From positions 61,645,983 to 61,709,982 of the forward strand of contig CM068580.1 in assembly GCA_035048485.1 (NCBI GenBank): 64,000 bases of DNA. Direction: 5' to 3'. Positions 1 to 12,215 of the stretch are shown piece after piece (positions within the stretch are counted from its first letter, which is position 1; each line of letters opens with the position of its first letter). The notes below the pieces were generated by a model, which ran no database searches, was not told the DNA's origin, and saw only the letters and a list, made by a program, of their open reading frames with translations. Position numbers and translations under genes: made by a program. This DNA comes from Pteria penguin. Lineage: Eukaryota > Mollusca > Bivalvia > Pterioida > Pteriidae.

Positions 1-815
1 ATGACAGAAGTAACCATGGACATGCAGGGAAAGTAAACTATATGACATCAGTAACCATGGACATGCAGGGCAAGTAAACTATATGATAGAAGTAACCATG
101 GACATGAAGAGCAAGTAAACTATATGACAGAAGTAACCATGGACATGAAGAGCAAGTAAACTATATGACAGAAGTAACCATGGACATGAAGAGCAAGTAA
201 ACTATATGACATCAGTAACCATGGACATGCAGGGCAAGTATACTATATGACATCAGTAACCATGGACATGAAGAGCAAGTAAACTATATGACATCAGTAA
301 CCACAGACATGAAGAGCAAGCATACTATATGACATCAGTAACCATAGACATGAAGAGCAAGTAAACTATATGACATCAGTGACCATTGACATGAAAAGCA
401 AGTATACTATATGACATCAGTAACCATAGACATGAAGAGCAAGTAAACTATATGACAGAAGTAACCATGGACATGAAGAGCGAGTAAACTATATGACAGA
501 AGTAACCATGGACATGAAGAGCAAGTATACTATATGACATCAGTAACCATAGACATGAAGAGCAAGTAAACTATATGACATCAGTGACCATGGACATGCA
601 AAGCAAGTATACTGCATGACAGAAGTAACCATGGACATGAAGAGCGAGTAAACTACATGACAGAAGTAACCATGGACATGCAAAGCAAGTATACTACATG
701 ACAGAAGTAACCATGGACATGCAGGGAAAGTAAACTATATGACATCAGTAACCATGGACATGCAGGGCAGGTAAACTATATGATAGAAGTAACCATGGAC
801 ATGAAGAGCAAGTAA
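1..815. repeat. 41-bp minisatellite, about 20 copies
   Basis: A 41-bp unit containing the motifs GTAACCATGGACATG and GCAAGTAAACTATATGAC is repeated head to tail from the left edge, with few substitutions. Variants alternate GACAGAAG/GACATCAG and CATGCAGGG/CATGAAGAG. It starts outside the window. If gene A's missing third exon lies further left, this array is inside gene A's intron after the 152-nt exon, the position where both gene C modules also carry minisatellites. Confidence 0.95.
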
Positions 816-2547
816 AATAAGCACATAAAAAGACATCGCAAAAATACTAGAGGGTAATGATGTTGCGGTACTGATTGAAGATGATCAATTGAAGTGACAA
901 TTGTCAATCACTTGGTGTGGTTAACCATTCTATAAACCCATCTTCCTATGAAAAGTAAACGAGCAAGAGGTATGATACTAATGAAATCATCAATACACCG
1001 TACATCAGACTCATCTTCTGTTTTGGTTCACACAAATACCATTTGTAACTATTTTATGAACTATTCCACTCATAATCTCATTTATACTCCTCAAAGATCG
1101 GCGTTTTGGTAGGAGTCACTAGACACCTTTATGGTCATATATATTTCATTCAGATCATCTAGCATGAAGGAATTTTTCTGTGAAAGTAACTCTATATTTT
1201 GTACTGATCTGAAAAGGAAAAATAGTGCACCTTTTTGGGTGAACATTTATGGGTCAGGTCTCAATGATACCTGATAGGTATCATGCAATCATATAACTAA
1301 GGGAATAATTTAACAGAGAAAATTCAATACTGGTAGTATAACTTATATAGACATAGATTCTCCTTAATGAACTAACCCGTCTATGAAGATTAATAAGGAT
1401 TATCTGAATCAGTAATGGATCATTCTGCTACTAATGAGTCTAAACTCATGTAAAATTTTCATATTATAAGTGTGATAGTGAGATATTTTAAAATATTTTT
1501 TCTATATGATTTATACAATCTATTTATATATTTCTAACATATAATGTACATATAACTGCTAATAAACACAATTAAATCTGTGTTTCAAAGTTTCACTTTT
1601 AATTATACCAAGTTCCATTACATAGCTTTTAAGGCTATGTACCTCTACCTAAATATATATGTGTGGTGGAAGTACATTGGTCAATTTTCCATATATCCTT
1701 TAACCTTATTGGTCAGCTTTTATTCCGCCGAAAATCCTTGAGAGCGATATATGACATCTATTGAAAACACTTCTCATTACAAACTTGTCAGAGATACAAG
1801 CAAATTGAAGCATTCATAGCATTGAAATCATATATCTACAAATCATTTTTACATCTCCAAGTATGACCTGTTGACAGTAAGTTTACTTTTTATTCCTTTC
1901 TTTATCAAAATTTTCATATTTTCTGATAACATTCTTTTATCTAACTTTTACTCTCGTAACATCATATGAGATTTAATATTTGAGAGCAAGTTTATTCAAA
2001 GTGCAAGTAGTTTTCTTTATTTGGTTTCATATTCAATAGTGTATAGCATTGTTGTAAATAGTTTTATATAATTGACCGCACATATCTTTTTTTTTTTTTT
2101 TATTTCCGTTTTTGAATTACATTGTTTCAGAGCAATAATTAGTTGTAAAACAGGAAATATCATATATATATCACAAAACACAATACATATTCATCCTCTC
2201 ACACATTCATACTATTATACATGTATATGAGATGTCTTAAACATTAAATGTATTTTGAAAAATTGTAGGCACATGCCACATATTTATATTTATATATTGT
2301 TTTTGTCAATGAAAATTTATTCATATATAAATACTTATCAATATAGATACCAAAGACAACAACTAGTATTTTAGATAAACATAACTCACATATAAGATAT
2401 GTATGAAGTGGTTTGGTTGTAAGGGATTCTTGTGGTTAAGAAGATTAATTACTCAAGCCATGAAGACACTAAACTCCATCTGCTTTTAAAAATAAATTGT
2501 CTTTCTTGGTTTTTTCAGAAAAATTATTTTCTCAAAAAAAAAAAGTA
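816..2547. other. AT-rich non-coding stretch
   Basis: No convincing gene, RNA or named repeat is visible. It contains a T-run near 2090 and scattered TA-rich patches. It could be intronic to gene A on the minus strand. Confidence 0.5.
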
Positions 2548-3272
2548 CTATTTTAATTCAGTAAGGGAAAAATCAATTCTTGGTCTTCTACCTGCTAATC
2601 TGTGTCTATATATACATGTATGTTGTTTTGCAAGTAGTATAACTAAATTGATTATACCATAGTCCTTATATATATCCTTCTTAAGATATACATTAAAAGT
2701 GCTGAAAGAAATGTTAATATGGATGTTTTGTAAAAACCATAGTCTAAGTTCTTTCCAGAAGGACTCTACATATTTGCATTCACTAAAAAGATGTACAATA
2801 GTTTCTATTTGATCGCCACAGAAAGTACATGTACATAGATGTGAGTTAATGATTTTCATTTTATAAAGCATATCGTTTGTTGCTATGCATCTATGTATAA
2901 TTCTGTAATGTAGCCATCTAAGGGTACTGTTCTGTGTTACTTTAAAAGGCAAAATATTAATATCTGACCATTGCTGGACATTACAGCATATATCTTTTTG
3001 GTTGTCCATTTGTCTCGATATTTTAGATTAAATTGCAAATTGGAAATAAATATTATACTATAGACAGATATTGAGCATTTTTTGTTTAAAAGAATTATTT
3101 TAATGTACAGTGGAAAAACAGGAAGAGGTATTTTAAAGTCATTATTCTTAATAACAGAGTAATTTTGTAAAATACTATTCCTGATACCATAAAATTTAAG
3201 AATTTGAGGGTTAAACTGGAATTTTTGACAAAATTCATTGTATGCAAGGAAGGAACCATTTACATCTAACAG

Positions 3273-3317
<45 letters not shown>

Positions 3318-3810
3318 TATTCCTTTATCATACCATAACTTGTAAAAAACACTGATGTTATCAACTTTGATGTTATTATTATACCACAATTCATGATATA
3401 AAATATCCTCATTAAGTCATTGGCTATACATGTATACAGATTCTTTGAATTCACAAAAGCAAAATAGAGTATCTTTCCAGAAAATATTATTGGTCTTTTT
3501 AGCTTTTGCTCTTGAGAATTCTGTACCAAATGTAAAGAATGATTCCTTATCAACATTCAAACATACTTCAAAAATTGAAACCCATATAGATTTACAAGTA
3601 AACAGTCTTCTCATCCAAGAAATTTTCATGGATTTTATAAAATATTTGATATACACCATATTTAGACCTCCCTTTCAATAAGTTTGAATTATTTAATTCC
3701 TTGGAACTTTGTCTTGTTTTTTATTCCATAGAAATCTAAAAAAATCTGTTTCTTATTCTTGAATAATTTCATTGTTTGGATTGGGTAATGCCATAAAAAG
3801 ATGTATTAAT
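2548..3810 (-). pseudogene. Tx1/L1-like non-LTR retrotransposon remnant, ORF2 C-terminal part
   Basis: Minus-strand translation reads, from high to low coordinates, through a degraded LINE ORF2 C-terminal half. It begins with LIHLFMALPNPNN and FFRFLWNKKQDK, then GGLNMVYIKYFIKSMKISW, FFTFGTEFSRAKAKKTNN and FQFNPQILKFYGIRNSIL. It ends in a zf-RVT-like segment (LRWLHYRIIHRCIATND, then CTFCGDQIETIVHLFSECKYV with paired Cys and His). This order matches the region after the reverse transcriptase in Tx1/L1-type LINEs. Several stops and frame changes, and a (TA)n expansion at about 3275-3315, break the frame, so it is not functional. The endonuclease and catalytic RT core are absent, consistent with 5' truncation. 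The clade call rests on recognised motifs only. Confidence 0.8.
3275..3315. repeat. (TA)n microsatellite
   Basis: About 20 uninterrupted TA dinucleotides inside the LINE remnant. Confidence 0.95.
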
Positions 3811-4573
3811 GACAGACCGTGCATATCTCGATGCGCGCTGATGCATTTTAGTTTTATTGCATCGACTTACAAAACCAATTGTTATCTTTAGATATCCCAG
3901 AGAACTATGTAAGAGCTGTAAGAAAGTGTTTTAATGGACCCTAATCCATAATTAGGTATTTAATTAATTACATGTGTCAATTTCATATTGATGATTTCCT
4001 ACATAATACATATATTAAAATACATACTTGCTGTATTTTTGTAATGAAATATTATTACATCAGAAATATATACCATATTTCCATGCATTGATAATGAATT
4101 ACTTTGTAAGGGAGATAACTCTTACATTATGATTGTTTTAGCATTGTTCTAACAGCTTCGTAATCCTTATCATGCATATAGTTTTATATAATGCAATTTA
4201 TTAATCATGTTTCATCATACTTATATATTGTTATTCTTTAATGTTTTAGGGTTAAAAACTTTGGAAATTGTCAAAATAAAATATCGAACCATAGCAACAG
4301 GAGTTATTCATGCATAGACAATTCATATTATCCTGTTACATTAGACCTGTCCATTTAGGAAGGTTCCAACACAAGTAATTCAAAATGGTCACCATGATGG
4401 CCATTAAGGCCTATTTTGAATGAAGGTTCCAAATTTTATCTAGAACCATCTAAAAGTCTGTAATTCAGTCAAGGTACCATGTCATCAATAGGACTCTGGA
4501 AATTGCATTTGGGAAATTATACAAGAATCAACAACTTTAGTAATTATAGTAATACATGTATCCCTGATCACTG
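3811..4573. other. Non-coding stretch, no feature seen
   Basis: AT-rich sequence with no recognisable exon. In particular, nothing resembling the third NADAR exon (FSQN...WGIG...GKNLLG) is visible on the minus strand. Confidence 0.5.
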
Positions 4574-5043
4574 ATGTGTCAAAAATTAGCCACAAGTAGT
4601 GGCCCTATATGAATGATAGGGCCACAATTTCTTACGTATGTATACTTGCAATAATAACTTACCCCCGATCTGTTGTCCGCATGTTCCAAACACATTTTTT
4701 CCCAACCTGTGTCAAATTTGCTGGTTTGTTGATATGTAATCTGAATCATCCACATCTTTGATTCTGCTACCAAGATGCAATTACGCAAACGTGGGGATGA
4801 TTCAGACTACATATAAGCAAACCGGCAAATTTCACACAGGGCAGGGTTGGGAAAAAATATGTATGAAGCTTTCAGACAACAGATCGGGGGTAAATTATTA
4901 TTACCCATCGTTAGCTTAATGTTTATATATCTTAAATATTTGCTTCATTTGATGATGAAATTCGTAGAATCGTGCCGGCTATTTAGGAATTGTGGCACTA
5001 TCATTCATATATAAGGACTACTACTTGTGGCTAGTCAAAAATA
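4574..5043. mobile_element. MITE-like element with long imperfect terminal inverted repeats
   Basis: The left end (GTCAAAAATTAGCCACAAGTAGT read in parts) pairs with the right end, whose reverse complement is TTTTTGACTAGCCACAAGTAGT in parts. The arms continue inward through ATGAATGATAG.GCCACAATT, GATCTGTTGTC, CCCAACC.TGTG and GATTCAGA/TCTGAATC, meeting near 4790. It is about 470 bp with no coding capacity. Its right end is only about 7 nt from the splice donor of gene A's 152-nt exon. Confidence 0.75.
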
Positions 5044-5051
5044 TACTTTAC

Positions 5052-5203
5052 CTTTGCTTTATTTCCATCTTTTACAATTTGATGTGACATCTGATCCCAA
5101 ACTTTGGGAACAAAGTTTTGTACTTTCCTTCCAAGATGCTTCATTTCTGCTGGTTTATTAGTGTTCAAAATTTGATAGGCATGAAATTCATCTCCGAAAA
5201 GCA
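5052..5203 (-). CDS. Gene A exon: middle of NADAR, 152 nt
   Basis: It runs from acceptor TTTTTACAG to donor GTAAAG and encodes V-LFGDEFHAYQIL, then LGRKVQNFVPKVWDQ and IVKDGNKAK. It aligns position by position with the 152-nt exons of genes B and C (G-R-x-V and W-D-x-x-L/M motifs). Length and phase (1 in, 0 out) are identical. Confidence 0.88.
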
Positions 5204-8200
5204 CTGTAAAAAGAAATGAATGCCGAGTGGTGGAAAAGTCAATTCTGTGAAAGATTGTACTAACTAATAAACAAACCAGAACTATCCTAGTGGAAGTCCT
5301 GCTCGGAGTAATACCACTATGGGAGTATGCTTGACAGATTGCATAATTTAAAATACTAGTAAGGCATATAGTACTTTGTAGTGTTGTCAAAAAATTGGTA
5401 GGTTGATCAACTAGTGTTTTATGTTGCTTTCAACAATATTTCACGTTCCATTTGAAATAGTAGAAAGAGCTAGGTAGTCAATCTTTTAAACATAGTGCAA
5501 TCTGTGGTGAATGGGGGCCAGATAGCGCAGTTGGTAGCGTGCTCGCTTCTCACCAATGCCACCCGGGTTCAATTCCTGGTGTAGTACGTGAGATGGTGGG
5601 GCTGTCACCAACCTGGCTTTGTGAGTTTTCTCCGGGTACTCCGGTTTCCTCCTACACAAAACGACACCCTTACGCCAAGATCTGTGCCAACGAGCATGAT
5701 TTATATAAGTTGTTAACTTGTTTCTTAATCGTTGTAAAATAAATAAAGTTTAATTTGATAAAGTTTAATTTAATCTGTGGTGAATCGCACTGCATCATCT
5801 GCACTGCATACCAAGCACTTAATTACTACACCAAGACTGCTCCTGTTATGAGTTGACAACAGAGCTTCATTTACTGGGAAATTTTACTCAGTGTGTAAAA
5901 AACTGCCAAAAAGTCTAGATCATTGTTACTTTGGTTCTAAATTATACAAAAAAAAAAAGAAAGAAGAGACTGCATTTGTCATCCATACAAATAGAATAGA
6001 TGGAGAAATCAGCAGGCAGACAGACGGTCAAGCTATTTTCAGCCTACCTTTCCTGACTTTGTTGCAGAAAGATGGAGTTTTGTTATCTTTTAATTCTAAA
6101 AACCAGTCTGATTAAAACCATATCTTTATTCCGCTTCTGTATTTGTCTCATTGTGGATAAAGATCTGGCAAAACCCTATAAGGGGTCATGTTCTTGTGAA
6201 CTCTGATTTTCAGCCAATCAGTTGATCAGCTACAAAATTAACCTCACCAGCATTCGTGACCTACAAGATAGTTTTGAACAATGTAACATACTGTGTCACT
6301 TGCACGTGCCTAGCCGAGTCACTGATTGGCTATGGGAAATAACTGTTTCTGTGACTGAAGCATCATCAGAGTTCACCAGAATGTGACCTCTTTTGGGGTT
6401 TCGCCAGATCTTTATCTCCAATGGGACAAATAGATAAGCAGAATGAAAATTTGGTTTTAATCAGATTGTTCTAAAAACATTTTGATAATATGCCAAAACC
6501 AAAAAAAACCCCCAAATTTTCATGGTTTGTAATTTTACATCACTCCACAACTCTGGTAGAAATTAAAATTAAACCTTGTTCTAGAATATTACTACTTTTT
6601 AATGTCTACACAATACCAGTTTCATTTATGAAGGTATTCATTACTGGTAGTTTTATTGTGTATAAGCTGATTCTTTTACTGAGGAACACATTGGTACTGA
6701 AGATTAAATCTGGCAGAATATTTTTTTACAATTCAACTCTCGTGCCTTAGATACTGATATACTGTACGGTACCCCATACCAATTTCAATATGAACATTTG
6801 AAATGAACATTGAAAAGTGTGCTATTCTACAAAAAGGTATACATGTACCAATCAGATAATGTTCAAACTTTAAAGGGTTTGGTCTTTTTGCTGTCTTCAT
6901 TTTTAACAAATACTAGTTAAGGCAACTAAGTAGCAGAATTGCATCCATTGCAAATATTTCTTAATACACAGTATCAACTCCTAATTAAACAAACTTTTCA
7001 TACCTGCTTTCTGATGCATCATGTACTGTTCTGCACATGAATACCTGAAACCATTCACCAAAAATTGACATTGGTAATGTTGACTGAATGGACCATTACT
7101 ACCATAGAAGTACTCAAAATCATCAGCTGTGTCCTGCGAGTAATTTTGACATTTAATTCTGTCATAATGATGCTGATTTTGTTCTTTTGTCAAGTATGCT
7201 CTAAACTCCCTCAGAAGCATTTCTGGATTCCTATAAGGTGATTTCTGTTTTCCGTATGTGCTAAAGTTTCTTTGGGCTTGCTGAAATCTGTTGTTCATTG
7301 CTCCAGACCAATTGTTAGGTGAGGCTTGATGAGATTTGCTGCAGGGTGCTCCAGATCTACTGCTTGTTGTTGGTATATAATGTTTCATTGAAACTTGGTG
7401 GGAAGAACTCTTTTGTTTATATTTCTGGCCATCTTTTCCCCTAATATCAGTATTACTTTCTTTATTCCATGCTATTGGAATTCTTTGATTTGATTTCTTC
7501 CTATCTTTATCTTCATAACCAATCAATTCAGAGTTTTCTGCTAATCTTTTTATTTTTCTAGAAGAATCTGAGGCTGGTCTTTTTTCTGTTTTAGTTTCTT
7601 TGCCTTTAGAACTGCCATGTGATTTTGGATCCTCATCATGTCTGGAAGGAGGGTGATCTTTGTCGTCACTGCTGTAACTTTCATAACCTTTGTCTGTTGT
7701 CTTGTGCCTCTCCTTTGACTTATGCTTTTTATGTCCAGATTTCGTGTCCCGACTATGATCTCTTTTTTTGTTCTTTTTTTTAGATTTTTCATGACCTCTA
7801 TCACTATCATCTTTTTTCTTTTTAAGAGATTTTTCATTATCACTATCATCTTTTTTCTTTTTTTTAGATTTTTCATGATCTCTATCACTATCATCTTTTT
7901 TCTTTTTCTGAGATTTTTCATGATCTTCATCACTATCATCTTTGTTCTTTTTCTGAGATTTTTCATACTCTCTATCACTATCATCTTTTTTCTTTTTTGG
8001 AGATTTTTCATGATCTCTATCACTACCATCTTTTTCCTTTTTTGGAGATATTTTTTCATACTCTCTATCACTATCATCTTTTTTCTTTTTTGGAGATTTT
8101 TTTTCACAATCTCTATCACTATCATCTTTTTTCTTTTTTTGAGATTTTTCACAATCTCTATCACTACTATCCTCATTATCCTCAGCCGCATATGTTCGTT

Positions 8201-8362
8201 TTCTTGAGCGTTTGATATTATCTGCACAACCACCATCTTTACCGTCATACTCTTGTTTTGACATGCTTTCTCTATCTTCAGAATGCTGTTTCTTTAACTG
8301 TTCCACATCAGATAAGCCATCACTGTTTTTTTTCTGTTCAGATGTCATCTTTATGTCAGCTT
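5052..8362 (-). CDS. Gene A: NADAR-domain protein with long charged N-terminal tail (3' part not in window)
   Basis: Two minus-strand exons splice in frame: 8362-7004 (ATG at 8348-8346; 448 codons plus 1 nt) and 5203-5052 (152 nt), giving 499 visible residues. Residues about 60-205 are nine copies of a roughly 15-residue unit of the type SDRDxEKSxKKKKDD. The NADAR domain begins at about residue 411 (FEYFYGSNGPFSQHY, then CAEQYMMHQKA) and continues in the second exon to KDGNKAK. The family (YbiA/DUF1768) acts on ADP-ribose-linked or related N-glycosides. The lysine/aspartate-rich tail suggests a nuclear or nucleic-acid-associated protein, by inference. The third exon, with the WGIG and GKNLLG motifs, is not found between 1 and 5050, so it is either beyond the left edge or lost. 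An acceptor 14 nt before the ATG implies a 5' UTR intron, as in genes B and C. Confidence 0.85.
5514..5757 (+). mobile_element. tRNA-derived SINE (family 1)
   Basis: The head resembles a tRNA gene, with an A-box-like TAGCGCAGTTGGTAGCG and a B-box-like GGGTTCAATTCCTGG. A central domain containing TCTCCGGGTACTCCGGTTTCC and a tail AACTTGTTTCTTAATCGTTG ending in AATAAA-type A/T repeats follow. A fragment of the same tail occurs at about 37404-37456. Confidence 0.85.
6093..6480. mobile_element. MITE with ~100-bp imperfect terminal inverted repeats
   Basis: The left part (TCTGATTAAAACCA, then GATAAAGATCTGGC.AAACCC and GTGAACTCTGAT) is repeated in inverse at the right part (GGTTTTAATCAGA near 6453-6465, GCCAGATCTTTATC near 6403). 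The core includes paired CAGCCAATCAG/CTGATTGGCT. No coding capacity. Confidence 0.8.
7004..8362 (-). CDS. Gene A exon: start codon, K/D/S repeat tail and first third of NADAR
   Basis: The acceptor (TATTTCAG) ends at 8363 and the ATG is at 8348. The donor is GTATGA after AAAGCAG at 7004, leaving phase 1. The NADAR start has the aromatic YFYG, the PFSQHY and the invariant EQYMMHQKA. The rest (residues 1-410) is low-complexity Lys, Asp, Ser and Glu, without a recognised domain. Confidence 0.88.
7748..8170 (-). repeat. Coding repeat: nine copies of a ~15-residue K/D/S/E unit
   Basis: On the minus strand the sequence encodes successive units of 13-16 residues (SDRDCEKSQKKKKDD and variants SDREYEK, SDEDHEK, SDNEK). 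At DNA level it is a degenerate 39-48-bp tandem array that stays in frame, indicating selection or recent expansion within the coding exon. Confidence 0.9.
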
Positions 8363-9599
8363 CTGAAATATTTCAAGGATTGACTGATTGATCAACTGAC
8401 TGATTATTGTTCCATGCAACAACAGAACTATTTTGATGATATAACAGCAGTACCTGCCTATTTCATTCTAGATAAACTCTAACCTATACTGCTGACCCAC
8501 TTGATTGATTGATTGATTGGTTGATTGATTATTGTTTTATGTCACTCCACAAGTATTTCACGCACATGGTGATGGCCCTGTCCCACTTGAAGCGGATTCT
8601 TCTACATGCCAACATCTATAGCAACATAGGCACTCCAACTTCAGACCTCAGTCTCATTCCACAAAAGTGCTGCATTTAGCTGCTGAATATCTTAAACTTC
8701 GAATTTATTCTCCCCTCCAAACTTTCTATTTCCAAAATAGAAATTATACACAAACTAAATCACTTGCTACAACATTTTTAGTGAATTTAAGAGTAGCCAC
8801 AATAAGAAATCAATACATGTAATTACCATCATGATTTAAGACCAATCACATATTAAGATTACACCCTACTATGCAAACAAGGTCCAAAGCCTGTTCATAC
8901 CTGGATCAAGCTTAGTGAAACTTGTAGTAATTAAGATATTCTGCCTTCCAGTCAAATTTTTGCAGCCAAAATGAGAACTTATTATGCAGGACCTCAGAAT
9001 TCCTGAAAAACAAAAAGATAGAGAATGTTATTATCATTTAATGGTGACTTTTCATCAATGTTTCACTTTATTTCAGAATCTTTGTACATACATTTACAGA
9101 ACAATGCAACTCTACCTTCAGAGTTCTTGAAAAAAAAAATGCAAATTGATCAGTTTGGTCAATAAACACCAATCAGACTGATGATTATGGCTCAGGTATC
9201 GTATAAGATGTTCCATAAGAAAAAAAATCATGGTTCACTAATGATACAGATGGTTTCAAAAGTATATGAATTTTAGTAAACATGGAAGACATGTTTTGTT
9301 ATTTAACATCATGCCAAATTAAATTATTTCATCAGTAAAACATGGCACCATTACCTACCTTATGCTTGGCACCAGTACCAACTTTATACACTGTACTGGT
9401 ACTTACCTTATGCAATGCAGTAGAACTGAGCTACTATGCACTGCACTGGTACAAACCTTATGCACTTCACAAAAATTTTGAACTTTATACTGCATTTGAT
9501 GCTATACATTGTACACTTATTATAGATATGACAGATAAATAAATATGTGGACTGATAAGTGTCAAAGTGTTGTTAGTTCAATTGTCTGTACAAAGATCA
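8363..9599. other. Probable gene A 5' intron, distal part
   Basis: Non-coding. A (TTGA)n patch at about 8503-8530 leads into a short diverged fragment of the family 2 SINE tail (8530-8600). Imperfect short repeats containing CCTTATGC and ACTGGTAC lie at 9340-9475. Confidence 0.5.
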
Positions 9600-9888
9600 A
9601 TTGATTGTTTTATTGTTAATGACATCACTCTAGGATTATCTAATGTATAAGGTTATGGTATCTACCTGATGCATTGCATAGACATTTATATCTCTGCAAT
9701 AGACCGATCCCAAGCAGTGAGGGATCATTTAAGTGCCATACCTAACGTAAAGTGCGACCTCTATTTTCACTGTCTCATCAGAAAGACTGAATACCAGTGC
9801 GCAAGGTGGGAGTTGAACCTGACATCTGACTCTGTCATGAATCGAACATCTCATCCACTGAGTCACAATGGCTTTGGACTTTGTGCAA
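9600..9888 (-). mobile_element. Diverged tRNA-derived SINE (family 2), reverse orientation
   Basis: Shares the ordered blocks CTGATGCATTGCATA, AAGCAGTGAGGGATC, CTGTCTCATCAGAAAGACTGAA and a B-box complement (GGAGTTGAACCTG) with the better copies at 36013 and 39977. Confidence 0.7.
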
Positions 9889-10729
9889 AGAAAACTACTT
9901 TTCAAGAACTCTGTACTATATAGCAAGAAGCAAGACAAAGGAAACCAATAAAGGTCAATACAATACCAATTAGTGATGTAACACAAGTACTCAAACAATA
10001 ATGTGATCAAGGTCCCAGGATTAATAATACTCAATAATTAAATACGGTATCTCCTCTTGGGTAGTCACCACTTTAATTTTGTTCAATAGCAAACTAAATA
10101 TTTAAAGATAGTGAAAACTGAGGTTCCAAGTTATGGCAAACTTGGCACATAAAGTGTCTATCACTGATTCAGATAGGTACAGTGCAAAGGTATAAATTTC
10201 TGTGCACTGCATCAAGCAGATACTGTTATTAAGTGTAATAATCAGGGTGTGACCTAAACAAACACCCCTCAATCAAACAAACAATACAAATTCATTTACA
10301 CATCTTACTTAGGATGTCTTGAAATCCTCTATACAAATAAGAATAATGAAATCCTCTTTACTCTGATGAAGAATGTCATGTTCCATAATTCATTTCCACA
10401 AAATTATATTTATAAATCTTAGATCCAGACATTTATTCATTGGGACATTCCTACTCCATATAGGGACTCTTATAGTAAGGAATTCATAATATGATCCATT
10501 TTATTACAAAACAAATAAAAATCAAAACAAAACAAACAAGAGCAATGCATAATATTGCATGATATGCCTCTTACTTAATTTGAAGAGGTGTTAAGTGAAC
10601 GTTTGGAGAAATTTCCTTCCCCCTTTATTTACGGCTTTAAAACTGACCCCTAATTTTCTACTCAATTTTATTCAAAATGAAAAACTCTTGTAAGATAATG
10701 CTAATCATAAAATTTAACCTTTGTTCAAA
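9889..10729. other. Non-coding stretch, no feature seen
   Basis: AT-rich; no exon or named repeat recognised. Confidence 0.5.
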
Positions 10730-11865
10730 GTCATGGTGCACCTTTGCCTTTGGGATCTGGGCAATAATTCTGTGAAACATTATTCAAATCAATGCAGGCA
10801 GTAGAAAGATAAGGTCTGGACAAGGATTTACCATACATAAGCACTGTGACCTTCACCCTGCTGATATGACACTGGTTCAATGTAATAAAACACCCTTCTA
10901 CCATGGACATATAAAAACAATCCACAGACCCTTTTCGTTTGGCACTGTAACTCTGAAACAGTTTTTTTTTTTTTTTTATGCCAAAGTTGTCACTGACCTT
11001 GTCCTAGGATGTATATGTATAACCCTTAAAGAATGTCAGGTAACTAGAGCTGTCCAAACAAGGCAAATATCCACAGCAGTAACAAAGTTAAAACATGCAT
11101 TAATTCATCCCAAGATACATCACTGGTATAAGAGTAATGGATGTCTCACTAGTACATTTTCAGGTATAATCATGAAAGCAAGAATTCTGGTATATGTGCA
11201 CTCTGACCTTGACCTTGTAGATATGACCTTGGTTCATGGACAACAATTGTATGAAATACATTTTTTCCTACAAGGCAGAAGCTGTAGCCTGAACAGGAAT
11301 TTTGGATTTTTGTGCACTATGACCTTGACCTTGAAGATATGACCTTGCTTCAAGGTTTTGACACATCCTTTGGTCATGGAAAACAATTGTGTGAAATATA
11401 ATCTCTCTCCAACTTATAAAGAAGAAGCTATGGCCTGAACAGGAATTCTGGCTATGTGTGCACTGTGACCCTGACCTTGAAGATATGACCTTGGTTCAAG
11501 ATCATGACACGCCCCTTGGTGATGGACAACAAATGTGTGTAATATTATCTCCCTCAAACTTAAAAGGAAGAAGGTGTGGCCGAGAAAATAATTCTCGCTA
11601 TGTGTGCACTGTGACGCTGACCTTGAAGATATGACCTTGGTTCAAGATAATGATACACCCTTGGGTCATGGACAACAATTGTGTGAAATATAATCTCCCT
11701 TCAACATAAGAGCAAGAAGTTATAGCCTGGACAAAAAATCTGGCTACAAGTGTACTGTGACCTTGACCTAGTAGAAATGACCTTGGTTCAGAATCATGGA
11801 CAACAATTGTGTGAAATATTATCCAGATCCCATCTGGCAGTAAGAAGTTTAGAATGTACAAGGAC
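10730..11865. repeat. Degenerate ~146-bp tandem repeat
   Basis: The phrase GACCTTGACCTTGAAGATATG followed by ACCTTGGTTCA recurs at about 10846, 11205, 11321, 11467, 11612 and 11759, mostly 145-147 bp apart. Between copies are TCATGGACAACAATTGTGTG and GAAGCTATGGCCTG. It carries short fortuitous ORFs only. Confidence 0.8.
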
Positions 11866-12092
11866 TTTGGCTAATTGCAAAACAAATAATTAATTCATCA
11901 GTTGTAATTTGTACCAAGTATGGTCAATCAAATGACATTCACTGTAATTTCACTGTGATTTCTACACTCCCAAATCTTATGTCTTATTTTAAAGTTTTTG
12001 TTTTATATTTGTACTTGCTGAAAATGGTAATTAAATCTACTAGTGCTATAATGTTTTTCGCTCACACACAACAGAGTCCACTATTTGCTTAC

Positions 12093-12215
12093 CTGAAAAC
12101 GATTTCCTTGATGTAACACGTGTAAGTAAACAGATTACACGTATACTTGTCATTCAGTCCGCTGACAATACGATCGAAGCGTGTAGAACAGCTCGCCAAA
12201 ATGTGAGGCAAGTTT
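12093..12215 (-). other. Candidate non-coding first exon of gene A
   Basis: On the minus strand a near-consensus donor (TTTTCAG|GTAAGC) sits at 12093/12092, preceded by a comparatively CpG-rich segment (CGATCG, CAGCGG). Gene A's first coding exon has an acceptor just upstream of its ATG, so an upstream non-coding exon must exist. This is the best candidate seen; its 5' end is a guess. Confidence 0.35.

Larger units (their letters stand above)
5204..7003. other. Gene A intron between the two NADAR exons
   Basis: About 1.8 kb holding a plus-oriented SINE (5514-5757) and a MITE (about 6093-6480). The remainder has no recognised content; the short ORF at 6490-6750 looks fortuitous. Confidence 0.7.

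Noticed and set aside
4579..4788. Third NADAR exon of gene A in the minus-strand ORF here
   Set aside because: The translation has none of the WGIG/GKNLLG motifs and lies inside a MITE arm.
7550..8248. Long overlapping ORFs on both strands within gene A's repeat exon
   Set aside because: Frame shadows of the K/D/S-coding repeat; only the 455-codon minus frame ends in a conserved NADAR motif at a consensus donor.
9342..9542. 66-aa ORF with Leu/Cys/Ala repeats
   Set aside because: Arises from short imperfect DNA repeats; no domain or splice support.
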